Both the position numbers and the translations under genes were made by a program. Under the pieces are notes generated by a model. It was not told where the DNA came from, searched no databases, and saw only the letters and a list, made by a program, of their open reading frames with translations. A stretch of 64,000 nt of DNA. It comes from Ornithodoros turicata (taxonomy: Eukaryota > Arthropoda > Arachnida > Ixodida > Argasidae). This document shows positions 54,531 to 64,000 of the stretch, piece after piece (position 1 is the first letter of the stretch; every line of letters starts with the position of its first letter). The stretch is from positions 15,091,511 to 15,155,510 of the forward strand of contig NC_088210.1 in NCBI RefSeq assembly GCF_037126465.1, given 5' to 3'.

Positions 54531-54764
54531 TGAGGACTTCAAAGTGATGTAGACGCAGGATGACCGGTACTGATGGGACGGAAGCACACTGTAGGTGAGA
54601 GGTGCACTAGAGTGGTCTCTCCGCTAGGCCCGTTGCTTGAAGAAAGCGCACGAGGCCGCGAGTTTTTGAAAGTCGTTCCGCACAAGAACCTTCGGGGAGG
54701 AGGACGTCCGTCAGTATACCAGGCCTGGCGTGGGGAAGATGGGTTTCCCGCATGGCATGGTATG

Positions 54765-55013
54765 CACTCTTAAAAATGAACTTCACCGCATAGCACGCTC
54801 CTAACCAACCATAGTCTCGAATGATATCGTTATCTGCCCTGATTTGTTGAAAATGGGAGGCGTACGCCTTTTTTGTGACACTTATGCTGCTCATAATTGT
54901 CACAGAAAAGGCGTACGCCTCCCATTTTCAACAAATCAGGGCAGATAACGATATCATTCGAGATTATGGTTGGCTAGGAGCGTGATATGCGGTGAAGTTC
55001 ATTTTTAAGAGTG
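54765..55013. mobile_element. Palindromic MITE, subfamily A (249 bp, near-perfect)
   Basis: Starts CACTCTTAAAAATGAACTTC and ends TTCATTTTTAAGAGTG; flanks TG and TG. Both arms carry the variant AAAATGGGAGGCGTACGCC or its complement, where most copies have AAAACGGGAGG. Confidence 0.95.
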
Positions 55014-55021
55014 TGTGGTGA

Positions 55022-55272
55022 AGACCACTCTTTAGAGTGTAAAAATACACCCCTAGCGAACCATGATGCCCAGGGGCACCGTTCCATCTTCTGATTCGTC
55101 GAAAATTGGAGGAATGTACGTCTCTTTGTGACACTTTGCGTTTATGCATGTTAGCAGTCACATTACGGTGGACGCCCGGCATCTCTTACCAAATCAAGCG
55201 TGGTAATCGTGTCGTCCTGTGAGTGGCTAGCCTTGGCGTCTTCTGTGGTGAAGTTCCGTTTTCGTAGTGCGA
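55022..55272. mobile_element. Degenerate palindromic MITE, C-like
   Basis: GACCACTCTTTAGAGTGT start, GGAGGAATGTACGTCTCTTT core and GGTGAAGTTCCGTTTTCGTA end. Confidence 0.6.
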
Positions 55273-55444
55273 CTTCCCTGAAGACCGGTACTACGAAGCA
55301 TAAATTATGCATTTTTCAGAGGGCTTACGTAATCAGTGTACGTTGTGACGTATTTTCGTCACGTTGCATTAACGAAGTGCTGCCGTCCAAGGTGAAAGAA
55401 CTTCGCACTGCATCATTACATTTCGCAGAAACTTGTCGCACCCG

Positions 55445-55690
55445 CACTCTAAAAACAGAACTTCACTGCAAATCACGCTGTGCACCAGCCATTGCCACGA
55501 ATGATAGGGTTATTGCTTCTGATTCGAGGAAAGTGGTGGGCGTACTCCTTGTTGTGGCAATTTGGATATATGATAATTGTCACAAAAAGGCGTACGCCCT
55601 CCTCTCTCCTCGAATCAGAAGCGATAACCCTATCATTCTTGGCAATGGTTGGCGCAGCGTGCTATGCGGTGAAGTTATGTTTTTAGAGTG
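55445..55690. mobile_element. Palindromic MITE, subfamily B (246 bp)
   Basis: Starts CACTCTAAAAACAGAACTTC and ends GAAGTTATGTTTTTAGAGTG. The arm contains GGTTATTGCTTCTGATTCGA pairing with TCGAATCAGAAGCGATAACC. Confidence 0.92.
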
Positions 55691-55716
55691 CAGTGAAAAC
55701 GACTATCGCAGCCCTG

Positions 55717-55905
55717 CACTCTAAAAAGATAACTTCACCGAATAACATGCTCTGTGCCAACCATTGCTTGGAATGATACCGTTACCGCTTGCGATTTGAG
55801 GAGACAGAGGGGCGTACGCCTTTTTATATATGGCAATTATTATGCACATCCAAACTGCCACAAGAAGGCGTAGACCTCCCGTCTTCAACTAAATGAAAGA
55901 TAATA
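55717..55905. mobile_element. Palindromic MITE, subfamily B, right part lost
   Basis: Starts CACTCTAAAAAGATAACTTC with core GGGGCGTACGCCTTTTTATA. The right arm is recognisable only to GTAGACCTCCCGTCTTC. Confidence 0.72.
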
Positions 55906-56656
55906 TCTCGGCCGTGTTGTGTCGGGCAGTTCAGTTATTGATTACCACATTATATTAATTAATGATCAATCGATTGACAGATTGATTATTTCATAAATAC
56001 AGTATGGCAATTCTGCTATTGATTAGCACGTTATATTTTTAATTGATTTATTTATTATTAGAACTATTAAAACTGATTTTACAGTGTACAAAAAAAATAC
56101 ATGATGTACCGCTTCGAATCTGCACCTCGCATAACTAATATTTTGCTGTTTTTCCTTTCTATCCTGGGAATAGCAAGCAGCCGTAGCGGTCGTGGCTAAC
56201 CTTTCCCTCCTTTTTTTTAATATAACAAACATATCCCCCCCCCCCATATTTAGAGACTCAGTGTGTGCCGTGGGGATAGTGGACCCCGCCCCATGTGGCG
56301 AATTTCCCCATTAATCATAATCAATTTGGTGAATCTGATGGTACATCCCACTACTTCAGCAAAATTTTTATACATACAGAACGCTTTAAGGCGTAACAAA
56401 AACAGAGCTCTGAATATCTTTGCATCAGCAATAACCGCTGCTAAGTGTGCGCTCCTTTGTAGGTGGTATCTATACCAGAGGAAAGTGGTAAGGTTCCAAA
56501 ACATAGTAGATATATTTGCAATAACCACAAGACACTATAGTAGAAGCTCGATAACAAAGAGTTTGGAGATATTATCAGACGGTTTTCCATACGTCGTGGT
56601 TGGTTTGGTTCGGTGTAGGCGAAAATAAAATTATACTTCGTCTGGAAGTCAGTTCC
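55906..56656. other. AT-rich intergenic stretch, no gene seen
   Basis: Contains AT-rich sequence and one 121-codon open frame (56263-56628) with no recognisable domain. Confidence 0.45.
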
Positions 56657-56975
56657 TAGGGTACACTCTAAGCAAAAAAGGTATAATTTCCTACCGAAGC
56701 TAGTAGAACGACAGTAATTCTACCATTTCGGGCCAATTAATCCACGCGCGCCCTCTCCTCCGCTGGTATCCCTTTCCCTTCCTCCTCTCTCTCACGTTTC
56801 CTCTAAGGAAAAAAAAAAGATATAATTTCCTACCGAAGCTGGTAGAACAACAGTAATTCTACTCTGCAGTTATACCCGAAAGGTAAAACTAGTTTGAGTA
56901 GAAATGTGGTTACAATGCAGCTCTACACCGAGATGGGTAGAAAATCCAACCTTTTCTTTCTTAGAGTGTACCCTA
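56657..56975. mobile_element. TIR MITE with TAGGGTACACTCTAAG ends (319 bp)
   Basis: Left TAGGGTACACTCTAAG and right CTTAGAGTGTACCCTA. Internally TATAATTTCCTACCGAAGCT occurs twice, about 145 bp apart. No coding capacity. Confidence 0.88.
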
Positions 56976-58878
56976 AATACTGACATCGAAACACCACGCT
57001 CGAGTACCTACAGTTCGAAGCGTTCAACAGATGGAACTCATCCCTGCTACTCCGGGAGGTCATTTTGCAAGATGCCTAATTCCCATCGAACTCTGCACTC
57101 CCTCTGCAGTCATATTCCTATACCGCATCATCTAATATTCTCTCGGAAAATGACTTTTTAATGCCGCACTAGTGAAAGCTTAACGGCGAGTAATGAGTCT
57201 GGTTTACCATGAAAGCCGCGTCCTAATAAGCGATACGGGGAAAATGGCACGAGGGCAGGCTAGCGATAAGTATAGGTATAAGAACCGATTCCGGGAAGAG
57301 CAACGGTACATTTACCTGCTGGACACAGTGCGCGTGTTCTCATTGTTAAGGTCTACGACATAAACGCATGGGTAAGACGCGCTACACGAGATGGGAACAA
57401 GGGCGATACTTTGATAGTTCGATCAGCAGCTGAGTAATCATTGACTCACGATAACGCTCGTGGAAATGGATTTGTTAGGGGGTACTGATAAGCGCTCCCT
57501 CGCTCTAACCAGCGCGCGTATCACCAGACACGTCCTGCCTGGCAGATGCTGTTCTAACTTCACTGAACTATCACACACAAGTGTACCTCATCACATAGCA
57601 AGCTCCTATAGCTATGCAGGTGCAAGGTACTCAAAAAAGTCATGAGGTAGTAGCAGGCACTAGAGTAACGACAAAACTGTAACTGAGTAGAGTACTAAAT
57701 ACCCAACACTGAGTTATTTGCTTTTTTATTCTTTTTTTGCGCCTCTTGGTGATCTTCAAGTTCGTATTTCTACTTTTTTTTTGTACTCACGAGTTCTGGA
57801 GTATAGCCTGACCGGACTTTGTTGGGTCTCACATCTTCAGAGTTTTTATTTCTCAATCAATCAATCAATCAATGAATCTATTTTTACAGCGTGACTTCGA
57901 AGACTATAACCGCTTCCTCGTCGTAACAGTAATACAGTACCGTACACCTATTTTCTCTTATTCCTCCTGGAAAATGTGTGACACAACAACACACAAGTGA
58001 GTGTCGTGCGATCTGCCGGAAAAAGGCGTGAAATCGCCACGCGAGCCATACCCGCTTATAACGATGACACGTTCGATGGCCAGAGACGATTCCCATCGCC
58101 TTTTCCCCCACGAAGCTTCCGTCTGCTCGCATTTCACGACCGGCCCAAATCGAACGCGCGTATTGTGCACAACTGTTTCCGGTTTCTGCGCTCGTAAACC
58201 TCTCCTGATGAAAGCGTTCACTATATATACGATACATAATGGAGGAAAAAGCGATTACGTTTTTATTATTGGTGTCTAGCGGTACACGATACAGCTAAGG
58301 CATGTCGCTCGGTGTGAAATCGGTCTTCGGCTTTGTTGAAGAAATTGGTCTTTTTACGCCTTACTTTGCATGTGCGTGAATAGTTACAAGCAGGAGTTTA
58401 CGTCCTGATCTGTCCTGAAATTAAGGTAGACAATAAAATTGTGTATGTTTGGGTGTTTTGCAAATCGCGCTTGAAAGCGGGCAACTTTAGACAGGGTCAT
58501 CGGTAGGGGTAAATTTTCGACTAAACTCTTTGTGTCACGTGACCCTATGAAGCTATGGTCAGACCTATATGGGGTGGTTTCGGCCTTCGGACCACGCTTA
58601 GGCCGGCTAAGGGGGGGGGGGGGATGTGTTTATTGAAAAAAACAATGGGAAAGGAAAGGTTAGTCAGGCGTAGGCTGACTTGCTGTTCCTTTAAGAAAAA
58701 AAAGAAGAAAAGAAGAAGAAGAACAAACAAAAACCACACACACACACACACACACACATATATAAAAAGGGTATAAAGGTCGCCAGGATTATGCAGTGTT
58801 GTGCTGTACAGCGACTCTTGCAGTGAAACATATCATCACTATCATGCAGCTGCTGCCGCAGCTGTTGTTCCGTGCACC
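56976..58878. other. Intergenic stretch, no gene seen
   Basis: An (ATCA)n tract lies at 57854-57873, a G-run at 58611-58623 and a (CA)n tract at 58736-58758. No protein or RNA gene is recognised. Confidence 0.5.
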
Positions 58879-59140
58879 ACACTCTAGAAAAACAGAATTT
58901 CACTGCATAGCACGTGCCTAAACTCTTAAAACAGAACATTACTGCATAGCACGCTCCTATACATTCTTAAAACAGAAATTCACCTCATAGCACGCTGAAG
59001 GCCAACAGTTGCTCAGAATGATACCTTTATCACCCTTCACTTGTGGTCGCACGCCTTTTTACGACAATTAACCTAAATGCATAAGCGTCACAAAAAGGCG
59101 TACGGCTCCATTTTTCAGCAAGAGAGAACGATGTGCTTGA
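58879..59140. mobile_element. Cluster of MITE left ends followed by a C-like copy
   Basis: Three left termini follow one another (CACTCTAGAAAAACAGAATT; AACTCTTAAAACAGAACATT; CATTCTTAAAACAGAAATTC). The last continues into a C-like core with GGCGTACGGCTCC. Confidence 0.75.
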
Positions 59141-59143
59141 CTG

Positions 59144-59392
59144 CACTCTTAAAAATGAACTTCACCGCATAGCACGCTCCTAGCCAACCATCATCTCCAA
59201 TGATATCGTTATCTGCCCTGATTTGATGGAAACGGTAGGCGTACGCCTTTTTTGTGACACTTATGCTGTTCGTAATTGTCACAGAAAAGGCGTACGCCTC
59301 CCATTTTCAACAAACCACGGCAGATAACGATATCATTTGAGATGATGGTTGGCTAGGAGGGTGCTATGCGGTGAAGTTCATTTTTAAGAGTG
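59144..59392. mobile_element. Palindromic MITE, subfamily A (249 bp)
   Basis: Starts CACTCTTAAAAATGAACTTC and ends TTCATTTTTAAGAGTG, core GTAGGCGTACGCC. Its terminal 25-30 bp recur twice immediately downstream (59393-59470) as a tandem 39-bp unit TAGCTGCGAGTTATGTGGTG plus the MITE end. Confidence 0.94.
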
Positions 59393-59470
59393 TAGCTGCG
59401 AGTTATGTGGTGAAGTTCATTTTTAAGAGTGTAGCTGCGAGTTATGTGGTGAAGCTCTGATTTAAGAGTG
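59393..59470 (+). repeat. Two tandem 39-bp units built on the MITE right end
   Basis: TAGCTGCGAGTTATGTGGTG followed by AAGTTCATTTTTAAGAGTG, then a second unit ending AAGCTCTGATTTAAGAGTG. Confidence 0.85.
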
Positions 59471-59691
59471 TACACTGAATCATCATCTCGAATGGCATCG
59501 TTCTTCCACCATCCCTCTCCGATTCGTTGAGACCTGGAGGCGTACGCCCTTTTGTGACACTCACGCAAAGGCACAGGCAGGGCGCTTTCCTCAAATGAGT
59601 AGTGCTAATAACGGTGTCATTCTGCGCAATGGTTCGCCTTATCAATGTGTTGTGCGGTGAGGTTCGTTATCAACGCCACTACACTCTTAGA

Positions 59692-59838
59692 AATGAACTT
59701 TACCGCATCGCACGCTCGTAGCCAACCATCATCTCGAATGATATCGTTATCTGCCCTGATTTGCTGAAAATGGGAGGCGTACGCCATTCTTGTGAAAATT
59801 ATGGACAGCATAAGTGTCATAAAAAAGGCGTACGCCTA
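59692..59838. mobile_element. Palindromic MITE, subfamily A, interrupted in the core by the next copy
   Basis: Starts CACTCTTAGAAATGAACTTT. It runs through the left arm, loop and AAAAAAGGCGTACGCCTA, where another element begins at that TA. Confidence 0.88.
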
Positions 59839-60087
59839 CACTCTTAGAAATGAACTTCACCACATAGCACGCTCCTAGCCAACGATCATCTCCAATGATA
59901 TCGTTATCTGCCCTGATTTGTTGAAAACGGGAGGCGTACGCCTTTTTTGTGACAATTATGAACAGCATAAGTGTCACAAAAAAGGCATATTCCTCCCGTT
60001 TTCAACAAATCAGGGCAGATAACGATATCATTGGAGGTGATCGTTGGCTAGGAGCGTGCTATGCGGTGAAGTTCATTTCAAAGAGTG
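59839..60087. mobile_element. Palindromic MITE, subfamily A (249 bp, nested, TA flanks)
   Basis: Starts CACTCTTAGAAATGAACTTC and ends TTCATTTCAAAGAGTG. Core GGGAGGCGTACGCC. Confidence 0.94.
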
Positions 60088-60226
60088 TATTTTGTGCCAT
60101 TATGCACGGCACAAAATAGGCTCCTCCTCCCGTTTTCAACAAATCTAGGGCGAGAACGTTGTCATTCGGGGTGATGGTTGGCTAGGAGCGTGCAATGTGG
60201 TGAAGTTCAGTTCATTTTTAAGAGTG
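60088..60226. mobile_element. Palindromic MITE right half, subfamily E
   Basis: TTTTGTGCCATTATGCACGG loop, CTCCTCCCGTTTTCAACAAA and AGGGCGAGAACGTTGTCATT, ending ATTTTTAAGAGTG. The left half is missing. Confidence 0.8.
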
Positions 60227-60228
60227 TA

Positions 60229-60316
60229 GCGTTTCGAACAAATCAGGGCACATAGCGATATTATTCGAGACGATGGTCGGCGTGCTATGCGGTGAAGTTC
60301 ATTTTTAAGATTGTAT
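60229..60316. mobile_element. Palindromic MITE right-arm fragment, subfamily A
   Basis: AACAAATCAGGGCACATAGC through GCGGTGAAGTTCATTTTTAA. Confidence 0.75.
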
Positions 60317-60812
60317 ACACCTGGCTCAAAAGATGCAAGGGAAACCTGATCGAATACTGGTTCCCAAAAATTGTCTTTTTTCACTCTCGTTAAAAGACTT
60401 CCCAAAAGAACACGCCCTCCTGGCATGAGACGGAAGAGTGATCAACGCGTTGGTGGACGCTCAAAGTGAAAATCTGTGTGTTCCACCGGGACTCTCATGC
60501 TGCGAATAAGGGGAACCGACATTCATTCATCGCCCAATTCCGAGAACGATCCGGTCGTATATATTTACAAGCGACACATTTCCTCGAGGTGAAAAACGAC
60601 TACTCCGTAGGATGTCCACTGTACACGTTAGAAAGAATGGACGTGTTCTGAATTCGGAATGGCCGTCAATCGAGTATCGTTGCACGTTCGAAATTATCTA
60701 TCAGACAGCTTTTAAAAACAGGATCCGATCCTGTGCCGGAACGTTCGTCGCTGAATCTGAATGAGAGAAAAAATCGAATGCAGCATTAGATATAGCTCTA
60801 TAGGTATAGAAC
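60317..60812. other. Intergenic stretch between MITEs, no gene seen
   Basis: No repeat ends and no recognisable protein. Confidence 0.5.
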
Positions 60813-60885
60813 ACACTCTTAAAAATGAACTTCACCGCATAGCACGCTCCTAGCAAACCATCGTCTTGAATGATATGGACGGGAC
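60813..60885. mobile_element. Palindromic MITE left-arm fragment, subfamily A
   Basis: CACTCTTAAAAATGAACTTC through GAATGATATGG, then joins GACGGGACCAAG, the outer end of a larger inverted repeat. Confidence 0.8.
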
Positions 60886-60898
60886 CAAGACTAATGAA

Positions 60899-61305
60899 CG
60901 GGACCAAGAAGGGTGGCCATGGACATTGTGTTGCGCGCAGCCCAGCTGCATTAGGAGGCGATGGAGGGCGTGAATTGTACACTCTTAAAAATGAACTTCA
61001 CCTCATAGCACGCTCCTAGCCAACCATCATCTGGAATGTTCAAAACGGAGGAATGTTCAAAACGGGAGGCGTACGCCTTTTCTGTGACAATTATATGAAC
61101 TGCATAAGTGTCACAAAATTGGCTCCGCCTCCCGTTTTCACCAAATCAGGGCGAGAACGTTGTCATTCGGGCTGATGGTTGGCTAGGAGCGTGCTATGTG
61201 GTGAAGTTCATTTTTAAGAGTGTACAATTCACGCCCTCCATCGCCGCCTAATGCAGCTGGGCTGCGCGCAACACAATGTCCATGGCCACCCTTCTTGGTC
61301 CCGTC
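60899..61305. repeat. Large inverted repeat enclosing a subfamily E MITE
   Basis: Arms 60899-60979 and 61223-61305 are near-exact reverse complements outside the MITE (GGACCAAGAAGGGTGGCCAT; ATGGCCACCCTTCTTGGTCC). The total palindrome is about 407 bp with the MITE at its centre. Confidence 0.9.
60980..61222. mobile_element. Palindromic MITE, subfamily E (243 bp, TA flanks)
   Basis: Starts CACTCTTAAAAATGAACTTC and ends TTCATTTTTAAGAGTG. The right half is GGGCGAGAACGTTGTCATTC; the left half carries the duplicated block GGAATGTTCAAAACGG. Confidence 0.92.
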
Positions 61306-61386
61306 CCTCGGCCTACTAAGTGGGCCGACACCACAGCCCTGCTCCGCTTCCTGAAAGACTGGGGCCTTGCGTCTGCCCTCTGCCTG

Positions 61387-61635
61387 CACTCTTAAAAATG
61401 AACTTCACCTCATAGCACGCTCCTAGCCAGCCATTATCTGGAATGATATCGTTATCTGCCCTGATTTGTTGAAAACGGGGGGCGTACGCCATTTCTGTGA
61501 CAATTATGAACCGCATAAGTGTCACAGAAAAGGCGTACGCCCCGTGTTTCCAACAAATCAGGGCAGATAACGATATCATTCCAGATAATGGCTGGCTAGG
61601 AGCGTGCTGTGCGGTGAAGTTCATTTTTAAGAGTG
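61387..61635. mobile_element. Palindromic MITE, subfamily A (249 bp)
   Basis: Starts CACTCTTAAAAATGAACTTC and ends TTCATTTTTAAGAGTG; flanks TG and TG. Shares the GGGGGGCGTACGCCATTTCT and GGCGTACGCCCCGTG core with 41041-41287. Confidence 0.95.
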
Positions 61636-62874
61636 TGGACTTTCTTGGGCCATGTCGTGCCAGTATACTGTACTCGCTGTGTTTCTTTTTCCTTTTTTTT
61701 TCTTTTTTTTTCGTTCATTCTATTAAACATATCCCCCCCTCACCCCCTACAATGTAAGCAGCAACCTCTCCCCATGCACGGTTTACAGCTGAGGCTTTAA
61801 AAATAAAAATAAACTGGAGACATAAGAATATCAGTCAATCAATTTAATTACTCCCAAAAGACCCTGGGGAGGGCGTTACATGCTATAACAGCAGGTACCA
61901 GGAGAATTGCAAACATGAACGCAAAAATGAGATATATTGATAAGAAATAGGTACACTTTTAGAAAAACGAAACTAGCATAGACGAAGCGTATGCAAAAGC
62001 AACGGCACGCAAAGAACAAAATAGCAGAAACTGAGTGATGATTTGATTTGAAGGAAAAATAAAATGGAGATTTCGGCTTCACTAGTGGGTGACCGGTGAC
62101 ACCAGTAAAAATAATTGTTATCGTTCAACAACAAAAAATTTTGTAGTTGAACTGTTGTCAGTTGTTTCGACCGTTTGCAGACGACACGTTCTCGCGGGTT
62201 CTCGCCAACTGCGAGAGCAATGTGAGCCACCTTTAGAGCCCCACGGTATTTTTTATTTTTTATTTTTAATAACACCCCCAAAAACCCAAAAGCGCGGCTG
62301 GTACCTGATACCTGAGCGTGCACATACTGGCGACGACGCTATCTGTTTACAGCGTCAAAGTACTTGGGTCTCTTATTCTAACAGGCCCTACTGAAAAAAA
62401 AATAAAAAATCAAAAAAGAAAAAAAAGGAAACACAATGCAAACATGCCTGTATTTATAGGCAGCCAACGCAATGAGGAAACAATTAAGTGAATTGCATTT
62501 ACCCTACATATTCCGGCTATAATGTCCACAATCTCGTGGTCATTCCTAGAGCCAAGCCAGTGTTTGCGGGCGTCGTTCGCAAAGTGGGTCAAGTTTTAAC
62601 GGAAGAGGTACAGTAGCGGGACTTCTGTGCAGCAGACGCGCGTAATAGCTTCCTTCGTTATTTTTGTATAAGGGGTGTGGGCGGTATATTAGGAATAAAG
62701 TGGATCTAACCTGCTTCCGGTATATCTTTCTCACACAGGGCGGCGGTTGGGTTTTGAACGTGATTTCATTCTCTTGTGTGGTGTACGTCGTAAAGTTCTA
62801 GAATAAATTTGAAAAAAAAAAAAAGCTTTACGGGAGAAACTTTATGAAATACGAGCTGTAAAAATGCACCCCTA
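61636..62874. other. Intergenic stretch, no gene seen
   Basis: T-rich tract at 61684-61711, A-rich tracts near 62265 and 62395-62430. Contains the repeat relative at 62170-62390. Confidence 0.5.
62170..62390 (+). repeat. Dispersed repeat related to 44605-44850
   Basis: See the first copy; shared end block ACTTGGGTCTCTTATTCTAA. Confidence 0.45.
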
Positions 62875-63530
62875 CACTCTCAATCGTTTTACACCTTAAA
62901 GGGTGTAAATCAAAATGTTCATGGCGCACACCTTTTAAGGTGTATTTTAACACTCTCATGGCAATTGGGGTGTAAAGGGTGTAACGCTGAATAAAACTGC
63001 TGGGTTCGTGGCAATATGCTGGTAACTGTGTATTCACAAATACCAGCATATTGTATATAATCACATTGAGGTCCATATATGTATGCACATCAAGGTGATT
63101 AAATATGTGTGTAAACATGCACAGCCGACAAACAGACAATCATGTATGGCATGGCAGCTGTGCATGGCAATGAAGCATGGCAGCTGTATATAGGTTTTCA
63201 TGAAATTGTAGACTTTCTCATGAGCAGGCACCTCAGATTTCAGGCATCAGATGGTAGACGTGTTGTAAATCCACGCCATGCCACTTTTGTAATGTAACTT
63301 CCCGTTTCCTGTTGTTGTATATATTTACTTTTGTTCATGTGAACGAAAATACACATACTCCCTTTATACACCCAGGCGACACACTTATCACCATATTTCA
63401 CCTGAGGGTGTAGTACACCATTGTTACACCCTCAGGAACTTCCAAAACAAAGTTGTAGGGTGTGAAAGGGGTGTGATCTTTGTTAATACACCTATTTTAC
63501 ACCTTTAAAGGTGTGATACGATTTAGAGTG
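62875..63530. mobile_element. TIR MITE with CACTCTCAATCG ends and TTTACACC repeats (656 bp, TA flanks)
   Basis: Left CACTCTCAATCGTTTTACAC and right GGTGTGATACGATTTAGAGTG are inverted, and TA lies on both sides. The interior carries many forms of ACACCTTTAAAGGTGT. No transposase frame. Confidence 0.88.
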
Positions 63531-63679
63531 TATGGAATCCACCGTATGATAGACCTCTGCCGTAAGAAAAGAAAGAGAAACAAGGAAAAAGAAAGCAAAG
63601 CGAAGGCATCCTTCAGAAGCGTATAGGTCGGCAGGTTCACTCATGACGGGCTATTATACGGATATCATTCACCATCGCC

Positions 63680-63885
63680 ATCACGGAAAATGACGTGATG
63701 TTGAGTGATGGGCTGCGATATGATCTTGAATTTGATGTTGGAATGATGGCCTATTATGTGATGTGACGCTGAAGTTGAGGTCGGATATGATGAGTTTCGA
63801 AGTCGATGTCCAATGACGGAGGTTCTGAAGCTGAAGTCGGATAATGGAAGTTGAAGGGATGTGATATTGATGTCGAATGATGTTC
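63680..63885 (+). repeat. Degenerate low-complexity tandem repeat (GATG/GAAGTCG-rich)
   Basis: Repeated variants of GATGTTGAATGATG and GAAGTCGGATAATG with a period near 18-22 bp. Confidence 0.65.
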
Positions 63886-63899
63886 TTTTTATTCCGTGT

Positions 63900-64000
63900 T
63901 ATAGCGCCGCGAAGCAACTGTGGCTATAGGGAGTACTGTGCCGACATTCGTCTGGAAAGTCCGCGGGATTAAACCCATGGAAATGCGCTTCACGTTCGTT
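63900..64000 (-). mobile_element. tRNA-derived SINE running off the window (- strand)
   Basis: The - strand 3' end matches the SINE at 23443-23699 (TTGCTTCGCGGCGC); next come TGTCGGCACAGTACTCCC and the body. The head lies beyond the edge. Confidence 0.8.

Noticed and set aside
56263..56628. 121-codon + strand frame
   Set aside because: Lies in AT-rich sequence with no domain and no supporting context.
30841..61635. CRISPR-like array
   Set aside because: The repeats are about 250-bp palindromes, irregularly spaced and nested, in eukaryotic DNA; there are no short regular repeats with unique spacers.

Overview
This is nuclear DNA of an arthropod, most likely an ixodid (hard) tick. The signs are spliced genes, a clathrin heavy chain with an invertebrate-type sequence, an M13 (neprilysin) family ectodomain protein of a kind expanded in ticks, tRNA-derived SINEs of the tick Ruka type, and dense small DNA transposons. 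The species assignment is inference; no mitochondrial or rRNA marker is present.

Layout. (1) 650-10,595, + strand: the 3' half of the clathrin heavy chain gene. Fourteen exons encode about 958 residues from the distal leg to the C-terminal tail. Two introns use GC-AG splice sites. Several introns hold pogo-like and unclassified repeats. The 3' UTR runs to about 11.27 kb. (2) 11.3-24 kb: no confident gene. It holds old dispersed repeats, including an inverted pair of about 720 bp rich in a GGGGCAAGAYGAGACA motif, a 17-bp tandem repeat joined to two small hairpin elements, and three tRNA-derived SINE copies, one full-length with a perfect 12-bp target-site duplication. (3) 24,016-29,610, - strand: an intronless reading frame of 1,864 codons. 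It encodes a type II membrane protein with a roughly 1,170-residue disordered, internally repeated N-terminal tail, one membrane span, and an M13-peptidase-like ectodomain that lacks the zinc-binding residues. (4) 30.6-61.6 kb: a dense field of palindromic (foldback) MITEs. Eighteen recognisable copies belong to a main subfamily of about 249 bp, and relatives form four other subfamilies. All share CACTCT termini and a GGCGTACGCC core. They are nested in one another and repeatedly hit by SINEs at their termini. (5) 49,668-52,361, - strand, inside this field: an intronless 897-codon protein with an N-terminal PTB/PID-like domain and a long disordered, locally Cys-rich tail. (6) 52.4-64 kb: further TIR elements, a 567-bp element with about 130-bp inverted repeats, two more elements with CACTCT ends and TA flanks, low-complexity sequence, and a SINE at the right edge.

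The three genes show no functional link. Clathrin and the M13-like gene are convergent; the M13-like and PTB genes both point left. The most notable content is the palindromic MITE system: nested copies directly reveal a TA target-site duplication, its termini serve as SINE landing sites, and arm variants co-vary within copies. The catalytically dead M13-like protein with its giant repeated cytoplasmic tail is the second main point of interest.
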